Of a stretch of DNA of 64,000 bases, positions 1 through 8,910 are shown in pieces. Source of the DNA: Brachymonas sp049977365 (lineage in GTDB: Bacteria > Pseudomonadota > Gammaproteobacteria > Burkholderiales > Burkholderiaceae_C); the NCBI RefSeq assembly GCF_049977365.1, contig NZ_JBNGEN010000002.1, positions 232,820 to 296,819 of the forward strand, given 5' to 3'. Each line of letters begins with the position of its first letter. Position 1 is the first letter of the stretch. The notes beneath the pieces are model-generated. The model was given only the letters and a program-made list of their open reading frames with translations. It ran no database searches and was not told the DNA's origin. A program made the translations under genes and the position numbers.

Positions 1-460
1 GTCCATACACGTCCATCAGCGCCAGCGAACGGATCTGCCGGTCTGCATTGCGCAGTCGACGCACCAGGGCACGCATGACAGCCTCGGCCATGTTCACGTT
101 GTCGCGCAGGCAGCGCGTGAAGGCATCGTGTTCGAGCGTGAGCACATCGGTCTGCACCTCGGCCCGCACCGTGGCGGAATGGGGATCTCCGTCGATGAGG
201 CTCATCTCGCCGATGCAGTCTCCAGGCCCGAGGGAAGCCATGATGACCTCCCGCCCCCGGTCATCCTGCGCCACGACGCGAGCCTTGCCGGACAGGATCA
301 TGAACAGCATGCCGCTAACGGCTCCCTGTTCGACAATGGTTTCTCCCCGCCGGAAGCGTCGCTTGCCCACGGCGGAAGAAATGATGCCCGATTGGCCGGG
401 CGTAAGATCGCTGAACAGGGGAACCCTGCGGATCAGCTCCAGATTGGATACGATTGCCAT
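1..460 (-). CDS. Crp/Fnr-type cyclic-nucleotide-binding-domain regulator (partial, C-terminus beyond left edge)
   Basis: About 153 N-terminal residues are visible on the minus strand from an ATG at 460, preceded by GGAGATAG at good spacing; the reading frame stays open to base 1. The protein starts MAIVSNLELIRRVPLFSDL and has the cNMP beta-barrel signature, including GDCIGEMSLIDGDPHSATV, followed by the start of the long C-helix. The DNA-binding domain would lie outside the window, so a Crp/Fnr regulator is inferred rather than shown. It is divergent from trxB with about 290 bp between the starts. The ligand is unknown, and no Fe-S cysteine cluster is visible in the N-terminal part. Confidence 0.8.
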   Translation of the reverse strand, partial: MAIVSNLELIRRVPLFSDLTPGQSGIISSAVGKRRFRRGETIVEQGAVSGMLFMILSGKARVVAQDDRGREVIMASLGPGDCIGEMSLIDGDPHSATVRAEVQTDVLTLEHDAFTRCLRDNVNMAEAVMRALVRRLRNADRQIRSLALMDVYG

Positions 461-749
461 CCACTATCTCCAGATCTTCAGGCCATGAACGGGAACGAGA
501 GCATTCTTGCACGATCCCTCTGCGCACGCTGCAGCGCGGTGGATTATAAGGAATGAATCCCGATTACTGGAATTATTTACAGTACACACTTCCTGCATGC
601 CATTGGCCTGCCAGCACCACGGCGGCAGGGGCATGCTGCTATATTCCGGCAGCATGGCTGGCGGCACTCCCACCGAGGGGTTCCAACGGCCCGGCCTCCT
701 GTGTGGCCATTGCCGCGCAGGACATGTTTTGCCTGACAGGACATTCATC

Positions 750-1739
750 ATGACTCACCCCACCCTCCACGCCCAGGTCTTGATTCTGGGCTCCGGCCCC
801 GCTGGCTACACGGCCGCCATCTATGCCGCCCGCGCCAATCTCAAGCCGGTCCTCATCACCGGCATGGCACAGGGCGGACAGCTCATGACCACCACCGAAG
901 TAGACAACTGGCCGGCCGACGTGAACGGCGTGCAGGGGCCCGATCTGATGCAGCGCCTGCAGGCGCATGCCGAACGCTTCAAGACCGAAATGGTGTTCGA
1001 CCATATCCACACGGTCGATCTCTCCCGTCGTCCCTTTACCCTCACGGGGGACAGCGGCACCTACACCTGCGACGCCCTCATCGTGGCCACCGGAGCCACG
1101 GCCAAGTATCTGGGACTGCCGTCGGAGGAAGCCTTCATGGGCAGGGGCGTGAGTGCCTGCGCCACCTGCGACGGCTTCTTCTACCGCGATCAGGAGGTCT
1201 GCGTGGTGGGCGGCGGCAACACAGCCGTGGAAGAAGCCCTCTATCTGGCCAATATCGCCCGCAAGGTGTATCTGGTACACCGGCGCGACACCTTCCGTGC
1301 CGAGCCGATCATGATCGACGTGCTCAGCGAAAAAGTGCAGGAAGGTCGCATCGTGCTCAAGCTCGACTCCACGGTCGACGAGGTGCTGGGTGACGCATCG
1401 GGCGTCACCGGTGTCCGGCTCCGGCATGTATCCAGCGGCAGCACCGAGGAGCTGGCGCTGCAGGGCTGCTTCATCGCCATCGGACACGCGCCCAATACCG
1501 AAATATTCAAGGGACAGCTGGCCCTGGAGAACGGCTACATCGTCACGCAGGGGGGCCATCAGGGGTTTGCCACCCAGACCAGCGTACCCGGAGTGTTCGC
1601 CGCCGGCGACGTGCAGGACTACATCTATCGCCAGGCCATCACCAGTGCCGGAACCGGCTGCATGGCTGCACTGGATGCTCAGCGCTTTCTGGAACAGGAA
1701 GAAGCGGCCGCTGCGCTGCTTGCACAGGCAAAGAAGTAA
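750..1739 (+). CDS. trxB: Thioredoxin reductase
   Basis: 329-residue cytosolic flavoenzyme that reduces thioredoxin with NADPH. Visible motifs are the FAD-binding GSGPAG (residues 14-19), the redox CATC pair (137-140) followed by DGFF, the NADPH-binding GGGNTA (154-159), the HRRDTFRA segment, and the C-terminal FAD motif ending in AAGDV. The frame is open upstream to 507, but the ATG at 750 gives the family-typical N-terminus and length, so it is chosen. It stands alone between the divergent Crp-like gene and rpmB. A promoter for the ribosomal protein genes lies over its 3' end. Confidence 0.96.
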   Translation: MTHPTLHAQVLILGSGPAGYTAAIYAARANLKPVLITGMAQGGQLMTTTEVDNWPADVNGVQGPDLMQRLQAHAERFKTEMVFDHIHTVDLSRRPFTLTGDSGTYTCDALIVATGATAKYLGLPSEEAFMGRGVSACATCDGFFYRDQEVCVVGGGNTAVEEALYLANIARKVYLVHRRDTFRAEPIMIDVLSEKVQEGRIVLKLDSTVDEVLGDASGVTGVRLRHVSSGSTEELALQGCFIAIGHAPNTEIFKGQLALENGYIVTQGGHQGFATQTSVPGVFAAGDVQDYIYRQAITSAGTGCMAALDAQRFLEQEEAAAALLAQAKK

Positions 1740-1747
1740 GTTATAAT
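1720..1747 (+). promoter_or_regulatory. Sigma-70-type promoter for rpmB-rpmG, overlapping the trxB 3' end
   Basis: TTGCAC at 1720-1725 and a perfect TATAAT at 1742-1747 are separated by 16 bp. The -35 box lies inside the last trxB codons and the -10 box starts three bases after the trxB stop. This gives rpmBG its own promoter with a leader of roughly 200 nt. Function is inferred from the match to consensus. Confidence 0.6.
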
Positions 1748-1955
1748 CCAAGGTTTTCTGTCTTGCTCCTCGGCTTTTACGGGTCAAGGCGCGGCAGGAA
1801 AAAAGTCCCCTTACCACCGGCATCCGGGTTTTCTCGCGAGATCACGGAGATGCAGGCCTTGCGCAATGCGGCTTGCGTTGCCGGTGAGGTGCAGGTGTCG
1901 GCCAGCGCTGTCGACCCTGTTTTTCGACAAACAGTTCATTCAAGGAGTGTCCTTC

Positions 1956-2189
1956 ATGGCACGCAAATGTGAAGTCACGGGCAAGGCCCCGATGGTGGGC
2001 AACAATGTGTCCCACGCCAACAACAAGACCAAGCGTCGCTTCCTGCCCAACCTGCAGTACCGTCGTTTCTGGGTCGAGAGCGAAAACCGTTGGGTGCGTC
2101 TGCGCGTGTCCAGCGCAGCCCTGCGACTGATCGACAAGAATGGCATCGACTCCGTGCTCGCCGACATGCGCGCCCGCGGCCAGGCCTGA
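1956..2189 (+). CDS. rpmB: 50S ribosomal protein L28
   Basis: 77-residue large-subunit protein starting MARKCEVTGKAPMVGNNVSH, the diagnostic L28 N-terminus, followed by the basic KTKRRFLPNLQ segment. The frame is open upstream to 1866, but the ATG at 1956 is preceded by AAGGAG and gives the exact family length. It lies 32 bp before rpmG, the standard bacterial rpmB-rpmG pair. Confidence 0.97.
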   Translation: MARKCEVTGKAPMVGNNVSHANNKTKRRFLPNLQYRRFWVESENRWVRLRVSSAALRLIDKNGIDSVLADMRARGQA

Positions 2190-2221
2190 TCCACTCCCTG
2201 TTTCACTGAAAGGAATTCATC

Positions 2222-2392
2222 ATGGCAAGCAAAGGCGGACGCGAAAAAATCAAGCTGGAATCCAGCGCCGGCACCGGTCACTTCTACACCACCACCAAGA
2301 ACAAGAAGACCATGCCCGAGAAGATGACGATCATGAAGTTTGATCCCAAGGCTCGCAAGCATGTCGAGTACAAGGAAATCAAGCTGAAGTAA
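2222..2392 (+). CDS. rpmG: 50S ribosomal protein L33
   Basis: 56-residue large-subunit protein beginning MASKGGREKIKLESSAGTGH and containing FYTTTKNK, then the MKFDPKARKHV motif of L33. It lacks the zinc-binding CxxC pairs, so it is the C-minus form. AAGGA lies upstream of the start. It is the second gene of the rpmB-rpmG unit and is followed by a strong terminator. The CDS is short and overlaps a longer spurious frame. Confidence 0.96.
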   Translation: MASKGGREKIKLESSAGTGHFYTTTKNKKTMPEKMTIMKFDPKARKHVEYKEIKLK

Positions 2393-2418
2393 ATTTCAGC
2401 CCCTTCCTGCCGCAAGAA

Positions 2419-2442
2419 CCCGCCTCTTCAGGCGGGTTTTTT
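2419..2442 (+). terminator. Intrinsic terminator of rpmB-rpmG
   Basis: A perfect CCCGCCT / AGGCGGG stem with a CTTC loop is followed by six T residues, 27 bp after the rpmG stop. This is a textbook Rho-independent terminator on the plus strand. The remaining bases to 2632 show no gene. Confidence 0.9.
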
Positions 2443-2632
2443 ATCGCCCATACATCACCACGGCCACAGCGACACCTGTCTCCGCGAGCGTCAGAGCGCA
2501 GCGCCAACGCACTCCCGACAGGCGGACACACTCACACGCTCACCTCTGACGGGTGGCTGGCGTGGAGGAGAAGATATGTACTGGCAGCCCTGACTCTCTC
2601 TGGGGGCCGACCTCAGGGGCGCAGGGGCAGGA

Positions 2633-3913
2633 TCAGTCCTTCTGCCAGGCGGCAGCAAAGAAGCCGTCGGTGTGATGCAGCCCGGGCCACAGGCGCAGAT
2701 AGCGCCCCGCCTCGACGCCTGGGGCCTCGGCAGTGCACAGGCTTTCGGCGTCCGGCACCTTGAGCTGGGTCAGCAGCGAGGCCACGTTGAGCGGTTTGAA
2801 GGCTGGATTGGCCAGGGTGAAGGCATTGGCAATGGCCTCGTTTTCCTCCGGCAGAACGCTGCAGGTGGCATACACCAGCCGTCCACCGGACCGGAGAAGG
2901 CGGCATGCGCTCTGCAGAATGGATGCCTGCTTGAGCGTGAGCTCGCGCACGGATTGCTCGTCCTGTCGCCACTTGAGATCGGGATTGCGGCGCAGCGTGC
3001 CCAGACCGGAACAGGGGGCATCCACCAGCACGCGGTCGGCCTTGCCGGAGAGCCGCTTGACCCGCTCGTCGCGCTCGTGCGCAATGGCCACCGGGTGCAC
3101 GTTGCTCAGGCCACTGCGCGCCAAGCGGGGCTTGAGCTGTTCGAGCCGGTGGGCCGAGACATCGAAAGCGTACAGACGCCCGGTATTGCGCATGGTGGCG
3201 CCGATGGCAAGCGTCTTGCCGCCTGCTCCAGCACAGAAATCCACGACCATTTCGCCCCGATGGGCGTCGAGCAGCAGGGCCAGCAGCTGGGAGCCTTCGT
3301 CCTGCACCTCGATGGCACCTTCCTGAAACAGCGCCATGCGCGTGAGGGCAGGCTTGTCGTGCAGGCGCAGCCCCCAGGGGGAATAGGGAGTGGGAACGGC
3401 TGGAAATCCATCTGAGGCCAGTGCCTTCTGCACCTCGGTGCGCTTGGCACGCAGGAGATTGACGCGCAGATCCAGAGGAGCCGGCTCCAGCATGGCACGC
3501 GCCTCTTCCTCGAAGCGGTCTCCCAGCTGCGCGCGCAGTGCATCGGCGATCCAGATGGGCAGGTTATGGCGGTGCACGGGCAGCAGATCGCTGTCCTGCA
3601 CCTGGTCGCAGCCCTGGAGCCATTCGCGCTCCTGCTTGTTCAGGGCGTCCAGCAGGAAGGCACGGTCAGCCGCGAATCCGAGAATCGCCAGCCGGCGCTC
3701 CCGGGGGCCGCTGCCGCTGCGTGCCAGCATGTCGAAGAGGGATTTGCGACGCAGCACGGCATAGGCGGTTTCGGCCAGAGTGGCACGTTCGCGGGAACCG
3801 AGCTGACGATGGTCGCGGAAGTAGTGCGACACGACGGCATCGGCGGGATGATCGAAACGGAGAATCTGCGCCAGCAGGGCGGCGCTGTGGTCCAACAAGG
3901 CTTTAGGATGCAT
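2633..3913 (-). CDS. RsmB/NOP2-family rRNA cytosine-C5 methyltransferase
   Basis: 426-residue SAM-dependent RNA m5C methyltransferase. The Rossmann core shows motif I DFCAGAGGKT, motif IV DAPCSGLGTLRRNP with the conserved PC, and motif VI YATCSVLPEEN with the catalytic TC pair. The first ~150 residues are an alpha-helical N-terminal region. The frame is open upstream to 3994; the ATG at 3913 (MHPKALLDHSAALLAQ) is preferred because the upstream residues look unrelated and run towards the divergent gene starting at 3972. Exact rRNA position is unknown. This is a lineage-specific paralogue rather than clearly the fmt-linked rsmB. Confidence 0.85.
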   Translation of the reverse strand: MHPKALLDHSAALLAQILRFDHPADAVVSHYFRDHRQLGSRERATLAETAYAVLRRKSLFDMLARSGSGPRERRLAILGFAADRAFLLDALNKQEREWLQGCDQVQDSDLLPVHRHNLPIWIADALRAQLGDRFEEEARAMLEPAPLDLRVNLLRAKRTEVQKALASDGFPAVPTPYSPWGLRLHDKPALTRMALFQEGAIEVQDEGSQLLALLLDAHRGEMVVDFCAGAGGKTLAIGATMRNTGRLYAFDVSAHRLEQLKPRLARSGLSNVHPVAIAHERDERVKRLSGKADRVLVDAPCSGLGTLRRNPDLKWRQDEQSVRELTLKQASILQSACRLLRSGGRLVYATCSVLPEENEAIANAFTLANPAFKPLNVASLLTQLKVPDAESLCTAEAPGVEAGRYLRLWPGLHHTDGFFAAAWQKD

Positions 3914-3971
3914 AGGTGCGTATTGTCCCACGCCAGACTCCGCTGCAGCCCATTGTCCTTCTCTCGCGCCC

Positions 3972-4670
3972 ATGTCCAGCCCCTCCTCTTCCACATCCTT
4001 CGTGTCCGGTCTCTATGTGCATTGCAAGGGCCGGTTCTACCGGGCGTGGGAGGTGGTGCGCCACAGCGAGACAGCGGAGCCTCTGGTGCTGTATCAGACG
4101 CTCTACGGAGACCGGGGATGGTGGGTACGGCCGCTGGCCATGTTCGTGGAGCAGGTGCAGTGGCAGAACCGGCAGGTGCCGCGCTTTGCCCTGCTGCAGG
4201 CCGAAGAGGCCGACAGGGATGCCCCTGTGTGCAGCGCGCCGCCCTCTGCGCACGCTTCCGGAATCGCGCTGGTGACGACCACGCTGGGCAGCGCGCAGGA
4301 AGCCGAACGCTGGGCAGATCTGCTGGTGCGGCACCAGCTGGCTGCCTGCGTGCAGATCACGCCCATCCGCAGCGTGTACCGCTGGCAAGGCACCGTGGAG
4401 CGCGCCCCGGAATGGCTCTTGGCATGCAAGACACCGGACGCATGGGCCCCACTGGTGGCAGCGCTGCTGCAGGCCCTGCATCCCTATGCGCTGCCCGAAA
4501 TCAGGATCGCACGTTCAGAGCCTGTCTCGCCAGCCTATGCGGCATGGGTGCAGGACAGTACCCGTGACCCACGCTGTCCCGATGAGCTGCTGCTGCGCCT
4601 CCATGACCGTGCCGACAAGACAGGCCTTCAGGCGGGAATGGTCGCCAGCACATCCAGCGCGGCCATGTAG
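3972..4670 (+). CDS. DUF1653-CutA fusion protein
   Basis: 232 residues holding two domains normally found as separate proteins. Residues ~13-75 match DUF1653: GLYVHCKG, HSETAEPLVLYQTLYGDRGWWVRP, then MFVE and PRF. Residues ~98-195 match CutA1, the trimeric divalent-cation-tolerance fold: LVTTTLGS, AACVQITPIRSVYRWQG, then KT and the HPYALPEI motif. CutA proteins are linked to copper tolerance, but their molecular role is unsettled; DUF1653 function is unknown. The gene is divergent from the methyltransferase and converges on nagZ, overlapping its 3' end by 43 bp. Domain calls rest on motif recognition; the fusion itself is read directly as one uninterrupted frame. Confidence 0.8.
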   Translation: MSSPSSSTSFVSGLYVHCKGRFYRAWEVVRHSETAEPLVLYQTLYGDRGWWVRPLAMFVEQVQWQNRQVPRFALLQAEEADRDAPVCSAPPSAHASGIALVTTTLGSAQEAERWADLLVRHQLAACVQITPIRSVYRWQGTVERAPEWLLACKTPDAWAPLVAALLQALHPYALPEIRIARSEPVSPAYAAWVQDSTRDPRCPDELLLRLHDRADKTGLQAGMVASTSSAAM

Positions 4671-5731
4671 CGATGGCTGCGCATGAGGGCGTCCCACTCC
4701 ATGGGGGCCCCCGGCGGAAGCAGCGCCCGGCGGCGAAGGTCAGATGCTTCGCGCGGTTGCCAGTGTCCCTTGACGATGGCCTCGCTCAGGCCGTCGAGCA
4801 CCTCATCGAGCACCTGTCCACCATCGAGACTCTGGTTGCACAGCAGCGCCAGATCACATCCGGCATCCAGTGCCGTCTTCACGGCATCAAGTGGTGTGAG
4901 CTGCCGTCCTTCGATCTGGCGCGCTCCCTGCATGCTGAGATCGTCGCTGATGATGGCGCCCCCAAACCCCAGTCGCCCCCGGAGGATGTCTTCCAGCCAG
5001 CGGGAGCTGAATCCAGCCGGACGGGAATCGACCTGCGAATAGATGACATGGGCAGGCATCACGGCGGTGAGTGTGTGGTCGAGCCATCCATAGGGCTGGG
5101 CATCGCGCCGCAGAATGTCAGCCAGGGGACGATCATCCACCGGCATGGCGACATGGGAATCGGCCCGAGCGAAACCATGCCCCGGAAAGTGCTTGCCGCA
5201 GTTGCCCATGCCTGCCTGCAGAAGGCCGTGCATCAGGCTGGCAGCCAGGGCACTGACCATTCTCGGATGCGCGGCAAGGGCGCGATCCCCAATGACGCCG
5301 CTTGATCCATGGTCGAGATCGAGCACCGGGGTAAAGCTGAAATCCACCCCGCAGGCACGGAGCTCCGATGCGAGCACATAGCCACAGGCCGTGGCAGCCC
5401 GTGTGGCAGCAAGGGCATGCCGGTTCCAGCGCACGCGGCCCTTCACTCCGACATCCTCCGACCACATGCGCCCCAGCGCACGCATGGGGGGAAGATGGGT
5501 GAAGCCGTCCGAACGGAACCGCTGCACACGCCCTCCCTCGTGGTCCACCGCAATGAGCAGATCGGGCCGGATGGCCTTGATGGCACGGCTCAGGGCCGTG
5601 AGCTGTTCGCGGTTTTCCCAGTTGCGCGAGAAGTAGATCAGTCCCCCCACGAGCGGATGGCTGATGCGGCGCTTGTCGTCCTCGCTCAGATGGGTGCCAG
5701 CGATGTCGATGATGAGGGGGGAGGGATACAT
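4628..5731 (-). CDS. nagZ: Beta-N-acetylhexosaminidase (cell-wall recycling)
   Basis: 367-residue GH3 family cytosolic enzyme that removes GlcNAc from GlcNAc-anhydroMurNAc peptides during peptidoglycan recycling. Visible motifs are the VDHEGGRVQRF substrate loop, the KHFPGHG segment bearing the conserved KH and the catalytic-loop DSH, and the ISDDLSMQGA motif with the nucleophile Asp. The start at 5731 (MYPSPLIIDIAG) has the canonical N-terminus; the frame continues upstream into acpS antisense sequence and is ignored. It is the last gene of the minus-strand lepA-to-nagZ block, 92 bp after acpS. Confidence 0.94.
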   Translation of the reverse strand: MYPSPLIIDIAGTHLSEDDKRRISHPLVGGLIYFSRNWENREQLTALSRAIKAIRPDLLIAVDHEGGRVQRFRSDGFTHLPPMRALGRMWSEDVGVKGRVRWNRHALAATRAATACGYVLASELRACGVDFSFTPVLDLDHGSSGVIGDRALAAHPRMVSALAASLMHGLLQAGMGNCGKHFPGHGFARADSHVAMPVDDRPLADILRRDAQPYGWLDHTLTAVMPAHVIYSQVDSRPAGFSSRWLEDILRGRLGFGGAIISDDLSMQGARQIEGRQLTPLDAVKTALDAGCDLALLCNQSLDGGQVLDEVLDGLSEAIVKGHWQPREASDLRRRALLPPGAPMEWDALMRSHRYMAALDVLATIPA

Positions 5732-5823
5732 GGAGAGGGACTCCTGAACGGAAGGGAACGGAACGGCATGGAAGCAGGATGATTCAGGGGCCATCCCGAC
5801 GCCCCGCTTGCAAGCCCACTCAC

Positions 5824-6234
5824 TCAGGCAGGATCGCCCGGGCAGATGCGCTCCACCACGCAGAAGGTGGCTGCATAGGCCGATTCGTCCGACACGGTGA
5901 CGTGAACCTGCAGGTTCCGGGCCTCGCACCATTCCCGCAGAGGCCCGTGCAGACGCACATACGGCTGTCCGCCCGGCGCGTTGAGAATTTCGCAGCGCCG
6001 CCAGGTCATGGGCATGTGCATGCCAAGGCCGATGGCCTTGCTGAAAGCCTCCTTGGCCGAGAAGCGTGTGGCCAGATACCGCACGGCCCGATCGGGCCAG
6101 CGCACACCCCGCGCATGGTAGACGTCCATTTCGGCATCTCCGAGCACGGTGGCCGCAAAGCGCTCGCCCCGCCGCGCGAGGGCTGCCTCGATGCGGCGGA
6201 TGTCGCAGATGTCGGTACCGATGCCGTAGATCAT
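5824..6234 (-). CDS. acpS: Holo-[acyl-carrier-protein] synthase
   Basis: 136-residue phosphopantetheinyl transferase that converts apo-AcpP (gene at 20028-20267) to the active holo form using CoA. It has the family N-terminus MIYGIGTDICDIRRIE with the metal-binding Asp, the RFSAKEAFSKAIG motif with the catalytic Glu and Lys, and a C-terminal VTVSDESAYA strand. It lies 30 bp after pdxJ, the standard proteobacterial pair. Confidence 0.95.
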   Translation of the reverse strand: MIYGIGTDICDIRRIEAALARRGERFAATVLGDAEMDVYHARGVRWPDRAVRYLATRFSAKEAFSKAIGLGMHMPMTWRRCEILNAPGGQPYVRLHGPLREWCEARNLQVHVTVSDESAYAATFCVVERICPGDPA

Positions 6235-6264
6235 GGGGTAGCTTCCTGCAGGGACTCCTGCAGA

Positions 6265-7032
6265 TCAGTGCCCTGCCTCGCGCAGGCACCGCAGATAGGC
6301 CTGTACGGTGGCGGCATACCCCTGCTCCAGGGCGTCGGCGATGAGCGCATGTCCGATCGACACCTCGCACAGGCCTGGCACATGGCGGGCGAAATGCGTG
6401 AGGTTGTGCAGATTCAGGTCATGGCCTGCATTGACCTTCAGCCCGGCATCCAGAGCCGCCTGGGCTGCCACGGCAAACCGTTCGGTCTCGGCGGCCTGTT
6501 GCCCGGTGCCCCATGCCGCAGCATAGGGTTCGGTATAGAGCTCGACGCGGTCGGCTCCCAGGCTGCGTGCCACTTGCATGGGGGCGGGTTCGGCATCCAT
6601 GAACAGGCTCACGCGCACCCCCAGGGCATGGCACTCGTCGATCAGCCCGGACAGCCTCCGGCAGGTGGCATCGTCGGTCAGATTCCAGCCATGGTCGCTG
6701 GTGAACTGGTCCTCGCTGTCGGGAACGAAGGTGGCCTGTTGCGGACGCACCGTCCGGATGAACTCCATCAGATTCTGGGTGGGATTGCCCTCGATATTGA
6801 ACTCACGCCCCTGCCATTGTTGCCTGAGCAGGGTGGCCAGATCGGACACATCGCCCGCGCGGATGTGCCGCTCGTCGGGACGGGGATGCACGGTGATGCC
6901 GTCGGCCCCGGCTTCCAGACAGAGCTGTGCGGCACGGGTGACGCTCGGGATGCCGAGGTGCCGCGTGTTGCGCAGCAGAGCCACCTTGTTCACATTGACC
7001 GAAAGAGCGATGGGAGAGAAAGAGCCTGTCAT
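6265..7032 (-). CDS. pdxJ: Pyridoxine 5'-phosphate synthase
   Basis: 255-residue TIM-barrel enzyme of the DXP-dependent vitamin B6 pathway, condensing 3-amino-2-oxopropyl phosphate with DXP. Signatures are LSVNVNKVALLRN, GADGITVHPRPDERHI, EFNIEGNP, SLFMDAE, ELYTEPYA and NAGHDLNLHNL. The ATG at 7032 overlaps the recO stop as ATGA, indicating translational coupling. The frame is open further upstream, but those residues are recO read out of frame. Confidence 0.95.
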   Translation of the reverse strand: MTGSFSPIALSVNVNKVALLRNTRHLGIPSVTRAAQLCLEAGADGITVHPRPDERHIRAGDVSDLATLLRQQWQGREFNIEGNPTQNLMEFIRTVRPQQATFVPDSEDQFTSDHGWNLTDDATCRRLSGLIDECHALGVRVSLFMDAEPAPMQVARSLGADRVELYTEPYAAAWGTGQQAAETERFAVAAQAALDAGLKVNAGHDLNLHNLTHFARHVPGLCEVSIGHALIADALEQGYAATVQAYLRCLREAGH

Positions 7033-7811
7033 AGTTTCTGCAATTCGAGCAGCAGTTGCCGCGTGCGCAAGGGATTTCCCCCGCAATGGTAAAGCAGCAC
7101 GGTCCGGAGTTGGTTCTTGAGTGCCAGCGAAATGTCCTTGCGGCGCAGGCACAGCGCGATCAGGGCCTGCTGCGGGGCCGGATCGCACAGAGCCTCGTCG
7201 ATCAGCCTCCATTCGCTCCCCCCCAGAGTGGCCCGGGCCGGGCCGCCCTCCTCGTCCTGCGCCTCGCGCAGGCCGGATTCGGCCGTGAGCAGATAGGGTG
7301 CAGCGTCCTGCAGGGGACGCTGGGTCAGCGTCTGGGCGTCGAGTGCGGGCAGCACTCCGATCTGGCGCAGCAGCACCAGCTCGAAGGCACGCAGCACCGC
7401 CTGGATCCAGTCCCCCTGCGAGCCCGTCCCCTCTTCGGGCGCCGTGAGACTGGCCACCGTGAGTGCATAGGCATCGAAGAGCGCGGGATGCGGATCGTCG
7501 CGTGCCAGCAGGCGCATCAGCAGCTCATTGAGGTAATACCCCGACAGCAGCGCCTCGCCCACGGGCATCACATGGCCGCCGGCCCATTCGGCGCTCTTGA
7601 GCGTGCCGATCTCGCCATCTGCGCTGTAGTTGAGGTGCAGCGGCTGCAGCGGCAGCAGCACGGGCCGGAAGTTGGAACTGGGACGCTTGGCCCCCTTGGC
7701 CACGAGGGCCGTGCGGCCCTGGCGGCGCGTAAAGACCTCCAGGATCAGGCTGCTTTCACTCCAGTCGTAGCGATGCAGCACAAAGGCCGGCTCATGCAGC
7801 ACCCGCTTCAT
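7029..7811 (-). CDS. recO: DNA repair protein RecO
   Basis: 260-residue recombination mediator that helps load RecA in the RecFOR pathway. The N-terminal OB-fold shows AFVLHRYDWSESSLILEVFT and the GRTALVAKGAKRP motif; the rest is the helical RecO C-terminal domain without a visible zinc CxxC cluster, as in other betaproteobacteria. It lies 64 bp after era and overlaps pdxJ by four bases. Confidence 0.92.
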   Translation of the reverse strand: MKRVLHEPAFVLHRYDWSESSLILEVFTRRQGRTALVAKGAKRPSSNFRPVLLPLQPLHLNYSADGEIGTLKSAEWAGGHVMPVGEALLSGYYLNELLMRLLARDDPHPALFDAYALTVASLTAPEEGTGSQGDWIQAVLRAFELVLLRQIGVLPALDAQTLTQRPLQDAAPYLLTAESGLREAQDEEGGPARATLGGSEWRLIDEALCDPAPQQALIALCLRRKDISLALKNQLRTVLLYHCGGNPLRTRQLLLELQKL

Positions 7812-7875
7812 GTCGGCGTGCAGCCCAGGAGATCAGGCATGGTGATGCGTTCGTTCCGTCTGTGCGGTCCGGGAC

Positions 7876-8910
7876 TCACTCGTAGCCGTAGGAGCGCACG
7901 CGCGCCTCGTCGTCGGCCCACCCCGAGCGCACCTTGACCCACAGCTCCAGGAATACCTTGGCCTCGAACAGCCTTTCGAGCTCCTGCCGCGCCTCGGTGC
8001 CGATGCGCTTGATGCGCTCTCCGCGGTCTCCAATGACCATGGACTTGTGTCCGTCCCGCTCCACCACAATGGTCGCGGCAATACGCACCATGCGCGCAGC
8101 GGTCCGGCCGGGCTCCTCCTCGAAGCGGTCGATCACCACCGTAGAGGTATAGGGCAATTCATCGCCCGTGAGACGGAACAGCTTTTCGCGGATGATCTCG
8201 CCGGCCAGAAAGCGCTCGCTGCGATCGGTCAGCTCGTCAGCGCCATACCACCAATCCTGCTGAGGCAGGTAACGAGCCACCACCTCCAGGAGGCGCTGGA
8301 CATCGCGGGGATTCTTGGCCGACAGGGGCACGAATTCCGCAAACGCATGGCGCTGCTGCATGTCGCGCAGCCACGGCGCCAATTCGGCGCGACGGTGCAC
8401 CATGTCGAGCTTGTTGGCCACCAGCAGCACCGGCACCTGGGGCGGCAGCAGCGACAGCACCTTGGCATCGGCCAGACCGAAATGCCCGGCCTCGACCACG
8501 AACAGCACCACATCCACATCCGCCACGGCCCCGGTCACGGCCTTGTTGAGCGACTTGTTGAGCGCATTGCCGTGCCGTGTCTGGAACCCGGGCGTATCGA
8601 CGAACACGAACTGGCTGCTGCCCTCGGTGCGCATGCCCGTGATGCGGTGGCGCGTGGTCTGAGCCTTGCGCGAAGTGATGCTGATCTTCTGTCCCACCAG
8701 GGCATTGAGCAGGGTCGACTTGCCCACATTGGGCCGCCCGACGATGGCCACCAGCCCGCAGTGTGGCTGCACCGGCTCCCCCGTGGCAGGGCCCGAAGCC
8801 TCAGCCGGGGCGGCCGCGATGGGCTCCTTGCCGAGAATGCGGTGCAGCTGCGCCGAGACGTCGGGCGACAGGTCAGCCTGGGAGGCCGGTTTTTGAGGCG
8901 ATGGACTCAT
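7876..8910 (-). CDS. era: GTPase Era
   Basis: 344-residue GTPase that binds 16S rRNA during 30S maturation. The G1 motif GRPNVGKS lies at residues 58-65, followed by DTPGF (G3) and NKLD (G4); the C-terminal KH domain holds MVIGDRGERIKRIG and ELWVKVR. About 50 low-complexity residues precede the G domain, longer than in E. coli Era. The ATG at 8910 overlaps the rnc stop as ATGA, which supports this start. An rnc-era pair is usual. Confidence 0.95.
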   Translation of the reverse strand: MSPSPQKPASQADLSPDVSAQLHRILGKEPIAAAPAEASGPATGEPVQPHCGLVAIVGRPNVGKSTLLNALVGQKISITSRKAQTTRHRITGMRTEGSSQFVFVDTPGFQTRHGNALNKSLNKAVTGAVADVDVVLFVVEAGHFGLADAKVLSLLPPQVPVLLVANKLDMVHRRAELAPWLRDMQQRHAFAEFVPLSAKNPRDVQRLLEVVARYLPQQDWWYGADELTDRSERFLAGEIIREKLFRLTGDELPYTSTVVIDRFEEEPGRTAARMVRIAATIVVERDGHKSMVIGDRGERIKRIGTEARQELERLFEAKVFLELWVKVRSGWADDEARVRSYGYE

